Origin: UBA6921 sp031363085
Lineage (GTDB): Bacteria; Pseudomonadota; Gammaproteobacteria; SG8-11
NCBI GenBank assembly: GCA_031363085.1
Contig: JANLTU010000013.1
Coordinates: forward strand, 1 to 24,606
Length of the DNA stretch: 24,606 bases
Direction: 5' to 3'
Shown: positions 13,903 to 22,744 of the stretch, piece by piece
Layout: every line of letters begins with the position of its first letter
How positions within the stretch are numbered: position 1 is the first letter of the stretch
Made by a program: the position numbers and the translations under genes
The notes under the pieces: model-generated
Databases searched by the model: none
What the model was told of the DNA's origin: nothing
Seen by the model: the letters and a program-made list of their open reading frames with translations, nothing else

Positions 13903-15113
13903 GTGCGTGGCGCCTGTGCGCGGTATTGACACTAATGAGTAACGTAGCAAATGCAGCGCAGTGGACGCTGACACCGCAGGTTAGTTTGAGCGCGGATTAC
14001 CAAGACAATCCGCAATTGCTACTGAAAGATGAACGGGCGGTCGGTGTTGCCAGCGTGGATGCACACGCGGTGCTGACCGCAGCGGCGGAGTCCGCGCAGT
14101 TTTCTGCGATCCCGCGCATGCACACCGCGCGTTACCCGGATTACTCCGTGCTTGATAATAACAGCCAGGGTCTTGCGCTGAATTACCAATACCAAGGTGA
14201 ACACAATATGTGGAGTATTGCGGGTGATACGGCGAATGACAGCACGCTGACCAGTGAACGGGAAGACACCGGTTTTGTGCAGGCGCACAAATGGCGGCGC
14301 AGTTCGAGCGTGAATCCGACTTGGTCGCACGCGTGGTCGGAGACCCTGAGCGGACAGGTCGCTGCAGGCTACTCTGACGTGTCCTACCAACATGCGACTG
14401 CAACTTCGTTGGTGGATTACAGCTACCAGAATTTAGACGTGAGCATGAGTTGGGACAGCGGCGAGCACACACAGTGGGGCGCAAGCTTGACAGCAGCGCG
14501 TCTGGATGCGCCAAGCTACCGCAATATCTCGGACGACTACGGTGTGCATCTGTCATTCACGCACGCGTGGAGCGACACCCAGCGCTTGGCGGCAAGCGGC
14601 GGTGCGCGCTACAACGACTTGCGGCTGGCACCCGGTACGCAGCGCATCCACGAACAGGCACGCGGCTGGACCCTGAACGCCACCTACGACATCGAGTCGG
14701 AGCACAACACCTGGTACGCACAAGCCAGCCGCAGTGTGGACCCGAGCGGCGCGGGCGTGCTGGTGCAAAAAGACAAACTGGCATTCACGTTGGCACATGC
14801 ATTCACCGAACGGGTGAATGGCTCGATGAATCTCACCGCGCTGCAAACAGAAGAATTACAACGCGACAAATTATTCGACAAATTTTCCGCCCGGCGCCAA
14901 TACGCACGCGTGGGTATGCAACTGAACTGGACATGGGCGCCAACCTGGGTGTTGGGCGTGGGCTACGGATACACACAACAGCATTACCAGGGCCTGGACG
15001 GCACACCGCAAGCGAACAACGTGCAATTCACGCTGACGTGGCAGGGCGAACCTAAAAACATCAAATCGAAAAACGGCAGTTTACCAAGCGAAGACCATGG
15101 AACCGAATACTAA
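13899..15113 (+). CDS. EpsL-like outer-membrane beta-barrel of the exopolysaccharide locus
   Basis: 404 aa, starting at GTG 13899 in a GTGA overlap with the exporter stop. Signal peptide ~1-19 (ending NVANA before AQW). The mature part is a chain of amphipathic strands with regular aromatic spacing (LTPQVSLSADYQDN, HTQWGASLTAARLD, WVLGVGYGYTQQHYQ, VQFTLTWQG), typical of outer-membrane barrels found in exopolysaccharide/PEP-CTERM loci (EpsL of the methanolan cluster is a comparison from knowledge). After the last strand is a hydrophilic tail of ~20 residues (KNIKSKNGSLPSEDHGTEY), odd for a barrel, which normally ends at its final strand. Likely role: outer-membrane pore for the polymer, working with the small Wza-like protein. 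Confidence 0.75.
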   Translation: MSAWRLCAVLTLMSNVANAAQWTLTPQVSLSADYQDNPQLLLKDERAVGVASVDAHAVLTAAAESAQFSAIPRMHTARYPDYSVLDNNSQGLALNYQYQGEHNMWSIAGDTANDSTLTSEREDTGFVQAHKWRRSSSVNPTWSHAWSETLSGQVAAGYSDVSYQHATATSLVDYSYQNLDVSMSWDSGEHTQWGASLTAARLDAPSYRNISDDYGVHLSFTHAWSDTQRLAASGGARYNDLRLAPGTQRIHEQARGWTLNATYDIESEHNTWYAQASRSVDPSGAGVLVQKDKLAFTLAHAFTERVNGSMNLTALQTEELQRDKLFDKFSARRQYARVGMQLNWTWAPTWVLGVGYGYTQQHYQGLDGTPQANNVQFTLTWQGEPKNIKSKNGSLPSEDHGTEY

Positions 15114-16845
15114 AACACTGGGTGATTATCTTTCCGCGCTGCGCCGTCGCAAGGGCAGTCTGCTGGGCGTGATGCTGTTGCTGTTGGTTATTACCGTCAG
15201 CGTAGCGTTTGGTTTGCAGCCGGTGTACCGCTCAACTGCGACCATTCTGATCGAGCAGCAGGAAATTCCTTCGGAATTGGTACGCTCGACCATCAGCACT
15301 TTTGCGGATCAACGCATTCAGGTGATCAGCCAGCGCGTGATGACGCGCGCCAACCTTCTGGATATTGTCAAGAAGTACAACCTCTATCCGGAAGATCAGA
15401 AGAGGGAGCCGAGCGAAGTGCTGATCGAGAACATGCGCAAAGACATCAAAATGAACATGGTGAGCGCCGATGTGATGGACCCGCGCAGCGGTCGGCCGAC
15501 GGCGGCGACCATCGCGTTCACGGTGGGATACGACAACGATTCCCCGGCGCTGGCACAAAAAGTTGCTAACGAACTGGTGTCGCTGTACCTGAACGAAAAT
15601 CTCAAGTCGCGTGAGCAGACGACGAATGAAACATCGAAATTTTTCAATGACGAAACACAAAAACTCAGCGAGAAAATTTCGACGCTGGAGCGCCAGCTCG
15701 CCGAATTCAAGGAACGCAATGCAGGCCAATTGCCCGAATTGATGAACCTGAATATGCAACTGATGGATCGTACCGGGCAGGAAATAGCCGAGGTCGAGCG
15801 CGAACTGCGTTCGCTCAAAGAGCGCAGGATTTATCTGGAGTCGCAACTGGCGCAACTCGATCCGCAATCCAAGCTGTTTTCCGAAAGCGGTGAACGCATA
15901 CTCGGCGCCGCCAACCGCCTGCGCGTGTTGCAGGCCAAGTACGTCGCGATGGCGGCAGCTTACGGTCCCGACTATCCCGACCTGGGGCGCATGCGCAGAG
16001 AAATCGAAGCGCTTAAGAAAGAAGCGGGGGAGGTGGACACGCGCGCTGAGTTGGAATTGCGGCTTGTCAAGGTGCGCACCGATCTGGCGCTGGCACGTGA
16101 CAAATACACTCAGGATCACCCCGACGTGAAGCGCCTGGAGCGCGAAGCCACGCAATTGGAAATGGCCGCCAAGGTCTCGCCAAGTGCCGGTGTGGCAGAC
16201 GGAAATATCGCCAAAAAACCGGATAATCCCGCTTATATCCAACTGCAAGCGCAACTGCAGGCGGCCGACGCCGAATGGAATTCTTTGCAGCAAAAACAAA
16301 CCCAGCTCGCCGACAAGCTGGCGGAGTACGAACGGCGTATTACGCATTCACCGCAAGTGGAGCGCAAGTTCCGTGAACTGACGCGCGACCAGGATAACGC
16401 CTGGGCGAAATACAAAGACTTGAAGGCGCGACAAATGGAAGCACAACTGTCGCAGTCACTGGAAACCGAGCGCAAAGGTGAACGCTTCACCCTGATCGAA
16501 CCGCCGGAATTACCGGAAAAGCCGCTTAAGCCGAACCGCATGGCTATCCTGTTTTTGGGCGTGATGTTTTCCTTTGCCGGTGGTGTGGGCACGGTCGCGG
16601 TGAGTGAAAATATGGACACCACCGTGCGCGGCGGACGGATGCTGACTGCGCTGATGAAATTGCCGCCGCTGGGCACCATCCCCTACATCGAAACCGCCGA
16701 AGATGTGCGCAAGCGCCGCCGCCGCCGCTGGTTGCTGAGCGTGACTATTGTGGCGTCCATCGTTGCGGCGATCATGGCGGTACACCTGTTCTACAAACCG
16801 CTCGATGTGCTGTGGTATCTGGTACTGCGGCGGCTGGATATTTAG
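15097..16845 (+). CDS. Wzz/GumC-type polysaccharide chain-length determinant
   Basis: 582 aa from ATG 15097, overlapping the barrel gene by 17 bp, with only a weak ribosome site. An N-terminal Wzz segment (LGDYLSALRRRKGSLLG) leads to membrane helix 1 (~20-40) and the family's QPVYRSTATILIEQQ. A long periplasmic region (~60-475) is mostly coiled coil (NDETQKLSEKISTLERQLA and later heptads). It ends with the Pro-rich PELPEKPLKPNR before helix 2 (~482-502). A juxtamembrane LPPLGTIPYIET, a six-residue basic cluster and a third helix (~545-566) follow. It has no kinase domain; a separate BY-kinase gene follows after 22 bp, which is the split arrangement. Role: sets polymer length and joins the inner-membrane polymerase to the outer-membrane exporter. 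Confidence 0.92.
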   Translation: MEPNTKTLGDYLSALRRRKGSLLGVMLLLLVITVSVAFGLQPVYRSTATILIEQQEIPSELVRSTISTFADQRIQVISQRVMTRANLLDIVKKYNLYPEDQKREPSEVLIENMRKDIKMNMVSADVMDPRSGRPTAATIAFTVGYDNDSPALAQKVANELVSLYLNENLKSREQTTNETSKFFNDETQKLSEKISTLERQLAEFKERNAGQLPELMNLNMQLMDRTGQEIAEVERELRSLKERRIYLESQLAQLDPQSKLFSESGERILGAANRLRVLQAKYVAMAAAYGPDYPDLGRMRREIEALKKEAGEVDTRAELELRLVKVRTDLALARDKYTQDHPDVKRLEREATQLEMAAKVSPSAGVADGNIAKKPDNPAYIQLQAQLQAADAEWNSLQQKQTQLADKLAEYERRITHSPQVERKFRELTRDQDNAWAKYKDLKARQMEAQLSQSLETERKGERFTLIEPPELPEKPLKPNRMAILFLGVMFSFAGGVGTVAVSENMDTTVRGGRMLTALMKLPPLGTIPYIETAEDVRKRRRRRWLLSVTIVASIVAAIMAVHLFYKPLDVLWYLVLRRLDI

Positions 16846-16867
16846 CAACATGCCGGAGGCAAATTGC

Positions 16868-17650
16868 ATGGAATTAATACACAAGCTGGTGGGCGACGTC
16901 ACCAACGTCAGCGGTGCGCATCGCATCGTATACAACAACGATACGGGCCAATGCGTGACTTATACGCAGACGCAAGTGATAAAACCCGTACCCGAGGCGC
17001 TGCGGCGCAATCGCGTGCTCGGCGCGCACGACGCGCCGGCGGTGCGGCAGGCTTACAAGATGCTGCGCACGCAGGTCGTACAGAGTTTGTGTGCACGGGG
17101 TTGGAACAGCCTGCTGGTCACAAGTCCCGGTATGGGCGAGGGCAAGAGCCTCACAGCGGTGAATCTCGCCATCGCTCTGGCGCGTGAGGTGAATCACACC
17201 GTGCTGTTGGTCGATCTGGACCTGCGCCGCCCGGCCATCGCGCGCCATTTTGGTTATGCACCGGTCTTCGGTTTGCGCGACTACCTGCTCGACGATATTC
17301 CCTTGAGCGAAGTGTTATTCAATCCCGACATCGAACGCCTCGTGATTCTTCCCGGTGGTCAACCGCTCGACGAATCTTCGGAATTGTTGACCGCACCGAA
17401 AATGATGCAACTCGCACAGGAACTGAAAACACGTTATGACGACCGCATCGTCATCTACGACATGCCACCACTGCTGCTCGCCGACGATGTTTTGGCGTTT
17501 GCACCCCAGGTCAACGCCGCGCTGTTGGTGGTCGAGGAAGGTAAGACTCGCAAAGATGAGCTTCAGCGTGCGATGGAACTACTAGAAGGGATAAATGTGG
17601 TGGGTACCGTGCTGAACAAAACAGCAGACAACCACAGAACCTATTATTGA
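16868..17650 (+). CDS. CpsD/EpsG-type bacterial tyrosine kinase (BY-kinase)
   Basis: 260 aa from ATG 16868, which has GGAGG (16855-16859) at 8 nt; the in-frame ATG 16850 precedes that site. Walker A is PGMGEGKS (~87-94), Walker A' is LLVDLDLRRP (~113-122) and Walker B is IVIYDMPPL (~194-202), the set that defines BY-kinases of the Wzc/CpsD group. Residues ~58-70 (AVRQAYKMLRTQV) match the family's conserved helix before the P-loop that mediates oligomer contacts. Instead of the usual C-terminal tyrosine cluster it ends HRTYY, two adjacent Tyr. Role: ATP-driven autophosphorylation cycles controlling the Wzz partner. It is probably the last gene of the first half of the operon; an 81-bp gap with a hairpin follows. 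Confidence 0.9.
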   Translation: MELIHKLVGDVTNVSGAHRIVYNNDTGQCVTYTQTQVIKPVPEALRRNRVLGAHDAPAVRQAYKMLRTQVVQSLCARGWNSLLVTSPGMGEGKSLTAVNLAIALAREVNHTVLLVDLDLRRPAIARHFGYAPVFGLRDYLLDDIPLSEVLFNPDIERLVILPGGQPLDESSELLTAPKMMQLAQELKTRYDDRIVIYDMPPLLLADDVLAFAPQVNAALLVVEEGKTRKDELQRAMELLEGINVVGTVLNKTADNHRTYY

Positions 17651-17690
17651 TCGCGAAAAAAGGCTTGTGTTCAAGCCTCGATCACTTTTG
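17648..17690. terminator. Hairpin between BY-kinase and methyltransferase genes
   Basis: A perfect 7-bp stem AGGCTTG (17661-17667) and CAAGCCT (17672-17678) with a TGTT loop; outer bases TGATCG (17648-17653) and CGATCA (17679-17684) also pair, across a one-sided bulge. Read on the minus strand, the stem is followed at once by T5-6 (complement of 17656-17661), the form of an intrinsic terminator. On the + strand the T-run (CTTTTG) comes 6 nt late, so + termination would be partial. No minus-strand gene needs it. It may attenuate transcription between the export and assembly halves of the operon. Confidence 0.5.
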
Positions 17691-17731
17691 TTAGTGACGC
17701 AAAACGCAGAAGCTGCACGAGAATTAATCCT

Positions 17732-18421
17732 ATGACGGAAAGCGTCCTTATTGAATCATTCCAACTTGCGCGGCAAATCCGTAATGAACGTAATTTGCCG
17801 CGCCGATTGATTCGCGCTTACTGGATGCTATGTTTTCGTTCAACGCGCTGGATCGAGCGCCTCGCGCCCCCGGGTGGCGCACGATGGGGCGAAAAGACCA
17901 TCTTGAATTATGGTTGCGGTAACAAATTTTACGACGGAGCAATCAACGCTGATTTGTTTGCCCCGCATCGATTTTTGTTAGCGAAGCGACGGCCGGAGCT
18001 TTATTGGAGTGGCATAACTGCGCCGCTCAGTTTGCGGCAGCGTCTTGTCGGCGTTGTTTGCGAACATGTTATTGAACATATCCTCCCGGATGATGTTTCA
18101 ACACTGTTAAAAAGTTTCCGCGCGGTGTTAATGCCCGGCGGCTGTGTTGTTATTTCCTTTCCTGATGTGAGCAAAGTGCTCTTGGGCGGATTGTGTCAAG
18201 GTTATGCGTCGACGACTGCGTCCGTGAACTCGCTGATATACCGGCATGGGCACTGCTTCATGTACGACACCGAACTTGTTTCCGCGCTGTTAAGCGCTGC
18301 GGGCTTTGACAAAATTCGAGTCGCCAGTTTTTCCGAGCTCCCGTTCCAGGAATTTCTCAGCCCGGGTCGCGCTGCTGAATCGTCCTACGTGGTGGCAGAA
18401 TGCGTCGCATCGTCCTGTTAG
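17732..18421 (+). CDS. SAM-dependent class I methyltransferase
   Basis: 229 aa from ATG 17732; the ribosome site is weak (GAGAA). SAM-binding motif I is ILNYGCGNKFYDG (~57-69), followed by INADLF as the acidic motif II. VVCEHVIEHILPDD (~107-120) is the typical EHxxEH segment of methyltransferases in polysaccharide loci, and LMPGGCVVISFPD (~136) matches the LxPGG loop. Role: probably O-methylates a sugar of the repeat unit or a lipid-linked intermediate; the acceptor cannot be told. It overlaps the next gene by 22 bp. Its codon use looks slightly more AT-rich than its neighbours, for example in the 18040-18180 stretch, which could indicate separate acquisition (weak). Confidence 0.85.
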   Translation: MTESVLIESFQLARQIRNERNLPRRLIRAYWMLCFRSTRWIERLAPPGGARWGEKTILNYGCGNKFYDGAINADLFAPHRFLLAKRRPELYWSGITAPLSLRQRLVGVVCEHVIEHILPDDVSTLLKSFRAVLMPGGCVVISFPDVSKVLLGGLCQGYASTTASVNSLIYRHGHCFMYDTELVSALLSAAGFDKIRVASFSELPFQEFLSPGRAAESSYVVAECVASSC

Positions 18422-20265
18422 TCGCATCGCTAATTGCGTGTGCCAATGTTGCCGCGCAGTCGGCCGCTTTACCAAAACTACCGCAGGTTTTGTACGAACC
18501 CTTTGATTCGCCCACGACTGCGATCCAACTCAAAGGCGACGCGCGTTTAATTCCCGAGGGCCAAGGTCATGCGCTGCATTTGCCTGACCACGCCTACGCC
18601 GAGTTGCCGCTGGTTAGCCCGATCTCTGCGCAACGCGGAACGATTACCTTCTGGTTGCAGCCGCGCTGGCAGGAAAACGAGCGCCAATCACACGTTTTTC
18701 TGAGCATGCGCTGGGATGACGGCAAGCAGGGCTACCTCGCTGTCAGTTACGGTTGGTGGGAACCGCTGGGCGAAAAACACTTGTACTTCATCGTGAACAA
18801 TCAGCAGTCGATGCATTGTTCAACGCCGTACCAGTTTGAGCGCGACCAATGGGTTCTCATGACCATGAGTTGGAGCAGCGGTACGAACGGCCGCTGTGCA
18901 ATTTATGTCGACGACCAGAAAGTGGCGGAACTGCGCGCACCACTGACCGGAAACTACAAAAGCACTGCAACGTGGTTTATCGGCAGCGACCAAGGGGCGA
19001 CGGAGCAGCGGCAGCGCGCTGCGGATTTTGCGATGGATGAATTGCGTATTTTCGATTACGAATTCAGCGATCTCGAAGTCCGCACACGTTACCGCGCGCC
19101 GGACGCGCGTGTCTTCACCGCCGGTCGCACCGAATGGGACTGGATGCGCAAGACGCTCGCATTGCCGGTCATCGAGCGCCGTGCGGCAGATGGCACACTG
19201 CTTGAGACGCGCGCGGTCTTCGACGAAGGCCACCAATGGGCAGCCTCAAAGGAAGCTGCCGACCGCGCGCTGCAGCGTGTGAAGTCCGCCGGTTTTAATG
19301 TCTACGTGCCCTGTGTCTGGCATGGGCGCGGCACGCACTATCCCAGCCGGGTTACCGATGCGGATGCGCGCTTGGCGAGCACAATTGCCGCTGGCTACGA
19401 TCCGTTGCGCTATCTCATCGACCGGGCGCATGCGCTTGGAATCGAGGTTCACCCCTGGTTTACTGTGGTGCGCCGGGAATGGGAGCGCTATCCACAGTTC
19501 TATTCCGATGGCACGCCGGAAGGCGCGTACGACGTACATCATCCTCAATTTCGCGACTTCATTGTGAGCATGATGCTGGATATGGTGGAGCGCTACGACG
19601 TTGATGGCGTCAATCTTGACTATATCCGCGCCATGGGGCTCTGCTTGTCCGATGCATGTAAGGCAGACTACCAGAAGCATTCAAACCATAACTTGTCCGC
19701 AGACGCTGTTCTGCGCTACGTCTCCGGCGCTGCGCGTGATCGTATTGAGGCTTGGCAAGACTCAGCAGTGACGAATATCGTGGAGCGCTTTGCCACCGAC
19801 GCGCACAAGAAGAAGCCGGGGATTGTCATTAGCATGGACGGCCATCCGAAACCCCCAAATGAAAAACGCGCGCTTGATGGTCGTGACGAAGTGACCTGGG
19901 CCAACCAGGGCTGGGTGGATGTGATTTTTGGAATGGATTATCGCAAGCGTTTCGATGACGTAACGCCCGACGCCGTGCGCGCGCATCTTGCCGACCCGCG
20001 CAAGTTATACCCGCTATTTGGCAATTACGAACGTATTGACAGTGGGGTTCTGCCCCGAAGCAATGAATTGATCAGCCGCTATGTGCAGTTCACGCGGCGC
20101 AAGTGGCCGGGCAGCGGAATCGGTTTTTATATTTTCACGCAGTTCAACGACGAACAGTTGCGCGCGTTACGCGCAGGCGTGTTTCGCGAAAATGCGCGCA
20201 CGGCTTGGCCGACCGCAGTGCAGCACGCCACGCTGCGCGCGCCTCAGGCAATCGTGCTGCCATGA
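18400..20265 (+). CDS. Secreted LamG-like + GHL10 glycoside-hydrolase-like protein
   Basis: 621 aa from ATG 18400. Signal peptide ~1-22 (VASLIACANVAAQS). Residues ~35-235 form a LamG/concanavalin-like sandwich (GTITFWLQPRW, FIGSDQG, AMDELRIFDYEFS). Residues ~255-600 match the GHL10 (DUF187/YngK-type) TIM-barrel: VKSAGFNVYVPCVWHGRG, IDRAHALGIEVHPWF (~343-352), VHHPQFRDFIVSMMLDMVER, YDVDGVNLDYIRAMG (~401-415) and VDVIFGMDYRKR. The DGVNLDYIR Asp residues are the likely catalytic region. Family members are thought to cleave glycans, though few are characterised. Position in the locus suggests trimming or release of this organism's own polymer in the periplasm or outside. The start overlaps the methyltransferase, and the stop is in ATGA overlap with the polymerase. 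Confidence 0.85.
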   Translation: MRRIVLLVASLIACANVAAQSAALPKLPQVLYEPFDSPTTAIQLKGDARLIPEGQGHALHLPDHAYAELPLVSPISAQRGTITFWLQPRWQENERQSHVFLSMRWDDGKQGYLAVSYGWWEPLGEKHLYFIVNNQQSMHCSTPYQFERDQWVLMTMSWSSGTNGRCAIYVDDQKVAELRAPLTGNYKSTATWFIGSDQGATEQRQRAADFAMDELRIFDYEFSDLEVRTRYRAPDARVFTAGRTEWDWMRKTLALPVIERRAADGTLLETRAVFDEGHQWAASKEAADRALQRVKSAGFNVYVPCVWHGRGTHYPSRVTDADARLASTIAAGYDPLRYLIDRAHALGIEVHPWFTVVRREWERYPQFYSDGTPEGAYDVHHPQFRDFIVSMMLDMVERYDVDGVNLDYIRAMGLCLSDACKADYQKHSNHNLSADAVLRYVSGAARDRIEAWQDSAVTNIVERFATDAHKKKPGIVISMDGHPKPPNEKRALDGRDEVTWANQGWVDVIFGMDYRKRFDDVTPDAVRAHLADPRKLYPLFGNYERIDSGVLPRSNELISRYVQFTRRKWPGSGIGFYIFTQFNDEQLRALRAGVFRENARTAWPTAVQHATLRAPQAIVLP

Positions 20266-21605
20266 ACCTTACGGTGCTAAGCGCGCTGTCGGCGCTGCTG
20301 CTGATCGGGCTCACGGCGGCACATTTTCATCGCGGATTTTACGTGTTGCTGCTGCTGTTGCCGGCGTCGGAAATGCTCGGCTTTGTCGACCCGATGACGT
20401 TTGCGGTCAAGGGCGCTTTCGACATCCATGCGCTGCTTGCGATGCTGATTTTTACAGCCGTGCTGTTCTCGGTGAAGCGTTGGCAGGAATTACCAACCAC
20501 GCTGTTACTGAAACCGATGTTGGTGTTCGTGTTGTTGTGGATGTACGGCGTGCTGTATCCGGTAGTGCAGGATAATTCGTCGCTGTTTTACACGCTCAAA
20601 GGATCAAAAGAATTTCTTACCATCTTCGCCTATTTTGCGGTGTTTCTGTATGTGCGGACGGAGAATGAAGTGCGCTGGGGCTGGCGGATACTCATCGGGT
20701 TTGGTGTGTATACCTCGCTGCTTGAGTTGGCAGCACAGGTGTTTGGCCCATCGCTGCTTTCGCATATGACCTATGCGTTCAATAAGGAAATGTTTATGTG
20801 GAATATCCACCCGCCATTCTGGCCTGTGCTTCTGATCGCATTGCTGCACTCATACTATGAATACGCGTTCGGGGTGAGGCGTGCGTTCGTACAGATTGTG
20901 ATTGGTAGTATCGGGGTGCTATTGACATTTTTCCGTTCGTATCTGCTCTCTACCGTAGTGACGATTCCAGTGTTGTTGCTTATGTCACGTCAAGGTGCGG
21001 GACGTGTCGTTGGACAGGGTATCGCGTTGGCGGCGGTGATTGTGGTAGCCATAGTCGGTGTCGGGTTGGTGACCTCCGACCGTGGTGGATCGCTTGATGT
21101 TCTCACCGACCACTTCGTGTTTTCCGGCATCACCGAACTTAACACGCAAACCGGCGGCGCCATCGCAGGGCGCGAAGCGTTTGCAAAAGAGCGACGGGAA
21201 TTGCTCTCGCAAAGTCCATATTTAGGTTTCGGCTTCATCGACAAAGATTCGCAGTTTGGGCGTCAGGCGCGCCGTCATATCAAGGGAGACATGCTGGGTT
21301 TTATCGACAAAGGTGATGTCGATACCGCATTGAAATTTGGATATGTGGGCAGGTTCGTATTGTATGGCACCGCTTTATACATGGCCTATGTCCTCGTCCG
21401 TCTGGTGCGCAGTCATGTCACGTTCACACTGAGCGTACGCGTGCGTGCGCTCACGATTGCGTCGCTGCTGATCATTTTTTTGCTGGTACAGCCGGTGCAC
21501 GCTGCACTCACCTACAGTTTTTCCCTGTTGCCGCTCGGCATCGCGCTGGGTCTGTTGGAACGGGAGCGTCTACTGCACCTACAAGGAGCGCAAAAGTGCC
21601 TATGA
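20262..21605 (+). CDS. Wzy/O-antigen ligase-type polysaccharide polymerase
   Basis: 447 aa from ATG 20262 in ATGA overlap; the frame is open back to 20103, but that part is a shadow inside the previous gene. About ten to eleven hydrophobic helices from the N-terminus (LSALSALLLIGLTAAHFHRG) to the end (VHAALTYSFSLLPLGIALGLL). The long soluble loop (residues ~280-360) between late helices contains LLSQSPYLGFGFIDKDSQFG and DTALKFGYVGRFVLYG, resembling the Wzy_C/O-antigen-ligase loop that joins lipid-linked units. Sequence conservation in this class is low, so polymerase versus ligase cannot be told from sequence. The next gene starts 10 bp before its stop. Confidence 0.8.
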   Translation: MNLTVLSALSALLLIGLTAAHFHRGFYVLLLLLPASEMLGFVDPMTFAVKGAFDIHALLAMLIFTAVLFSVKRWQELPTTLLLKPMLVFVLLWMYGVLYPVVQDNSSLFYTLKGSKEFLTIFAYFAVFLYVRTENEVRWGWRILIGFGVYTSLLELAAQVFGPSLLSHMTYAFNKEMFMWNIHPPFWPVLLIALLHSYYEYAFGVRRAFVQIVIGSIGVLLTFFRSYLLSTVVTIPVLLLMSRQGAGRVVGQGIALAAVIVVAIVGVGLVTSDRGGSLDVLTDHFVFSGITELNTQTGGAIAGREAFAKERRELLSQSPYLGFGFIDKDSQFGRQARRHIKGDMLGFIDKGDVDTALKFGYVGRFVLYGTALYMAYVLVRLVRSHVTFTLSVRVRALTIASLLIIFLLVQPVHAALTYSFSLLPLGIALGLLERERLLHLQGAQKCL

Positions 21606-22744
21606 AAACGGTATTGCACATTATCGAACAACTCGCGTACTTCGGTGGTACACCGCGCATGTTGCTCTATCTGGCGGCACATGATGACCATGCTGCGAAC
21701 CGGTTAGTGTTCGTTACCTATGTGCCGACGCTGTTGGAAACAACGCTGGAACCGACGTTTCGCCAGCACGGGGCCACAGTGCTGAATTTCGACACTCCCT
21801 CCCTGTTGCACTTGATCCGTCATATTGTGGCTACTGCGCGATCCACACAAGCTCAGGTGATCTGCACGCACCACACGCGGCCGTTAGTTGCTGGGTTTCT
21901 TGCATCACGCATAGTCGACGTACCGCTAATTCACAATGAACATAGCAGTGCGCATTACCGTGCCGGGTGGGGGCGACGTCTCGCGCAGTTATGCCTGCCA
22001 TTCGCCGATGCGGTGGTCTGTAATTCAAGTTACACAGCGGGCACGATTGCAAACACATATCGAATCGCTCCGGATCGCTTGCGCGTGCTGTACAACCCGG
22101 TTGAGGAGCGGCAGCTAACCCAGGTGCGTGATCACCTGCGAGTGCAGTTGAAATTCGGCGCAGGCGATCTGGTAATCGGGCACGTGGGCGGCATGATCGT
22201 GACTCGCGACCAAGCAACACTGCTCAAAGCGTTTCGCGAAATTTTAAATAAGCACTCGAACGCGTGCTTAGTGCTCATTGGTGATGGACCATTGCGTGCT
22301 GCGTTGCAGTCGCTAACACAGCAGCTCGGCATCGCCGATCATGTTCGCTTCATCGGTTACACCGCACAGGTAGGCGACTATCTCGGCGCAATGGACATTT
22401 ATGTCAACACCACGCTGGACGAGGGTTTCGGCATCGCGGTTGTCGAGGCCATGCTCGCCGCTTTACCGGTGGTTCTTGCAAATGCCGGTGCGCATCCGGA
22501 ACTCATCACCGAGGACGTGCATGGCGTTCTTTATCCAGGCGGCAATGATATCTGCCTTGCACAAAAAATTTTGGAGCTGATTAGTCAACCTGATAGGCGT
22601 CGGCGTTTGGGAGACGCAGCACAGGAAGCCGCGCGCGCGCGATTCGCCCCCGAGCACTATGTGGTCGGCTATGACGCGATCATCAATGATGTATTGCTTC
22701 GTTCAGGAAAACGGCGCTTGCATGTAGCGAGACGGGCCGAGTAA
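21596..22744 (+). CDS. GT4-family glycosyltransferase
   Basis: 382 aa. GTG 21596 is preferred because AAGGAG (21583-21588) is 7 nt upstream; ATG 21602 would give 13 nt. GT-B fold: N-terminal domain with VLHIIEQLAYFGGTPRMLLY and THHTRPLVAGFLAS; linker at YNPVEE; C-terminal domain with VIGHVGGMIVTRDQATLLKAF (~196-216), LVLIGDGPLRAAL and the nucleotide-sugar motif EGFGIAVVEAM (~276-286), the EX7E retaining-transferase motif. GT4 enzymes add a sugar from an NDP-sugar onto the lipid-linked repeat unit at the cytoplasmic face. Donor and acceptor cannot be predicted. It shares one base with the flippase start (TAATG). Confidence 0.92.
   Translation: MPMKTVLHIIEQLAYFGGTPRMLLYLAAHDDHAANRLVFVTYVPTLLETTLEPTFRQHGATVLNFDTPSLLHLIRHIVATARSTQAQVICTHHTRPLVAGFLASRIVDVPLIHNEHSSAHYRAGWGRRLAQLCLPFADAVVCNSSYTAGTIANTYRIAPDRLRVLYNPVEERQLTQVRDHLRVQLKFGAGDLVIGHVGGMIVTRDQATLLKAFREILNKHSNACLVLIGDGPLRAALQSLTQQLGIADHVRFIGYTAQVGDYLGAMDIYVNTTLDEGFGIAVVEAMLAALPVVLANAGAHPELITEDVHGVLYPGGNDICLAQKILELISQPDRRRRLGDAAQEAARARFAPEHYVVGYDAIINDVLLRSGKRRLHVARRAE

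Noticed and set aside
15232..16347. Long minus-strand frame (371 codons) opposite the Wzz-like gene
   Set aside because: It is antisense to coiled-coil sequence and shows low-complexity Leu/Gln/His composition; the + frame has clear family motifs.
20103..20261. 53-codon N-terminal extension of the polymerase frame
   Set aside because: It is an Arg-rich shadow of the GHL10 gene; ATG 20262 begins a membrane helix and has the typical ATGA overlap.
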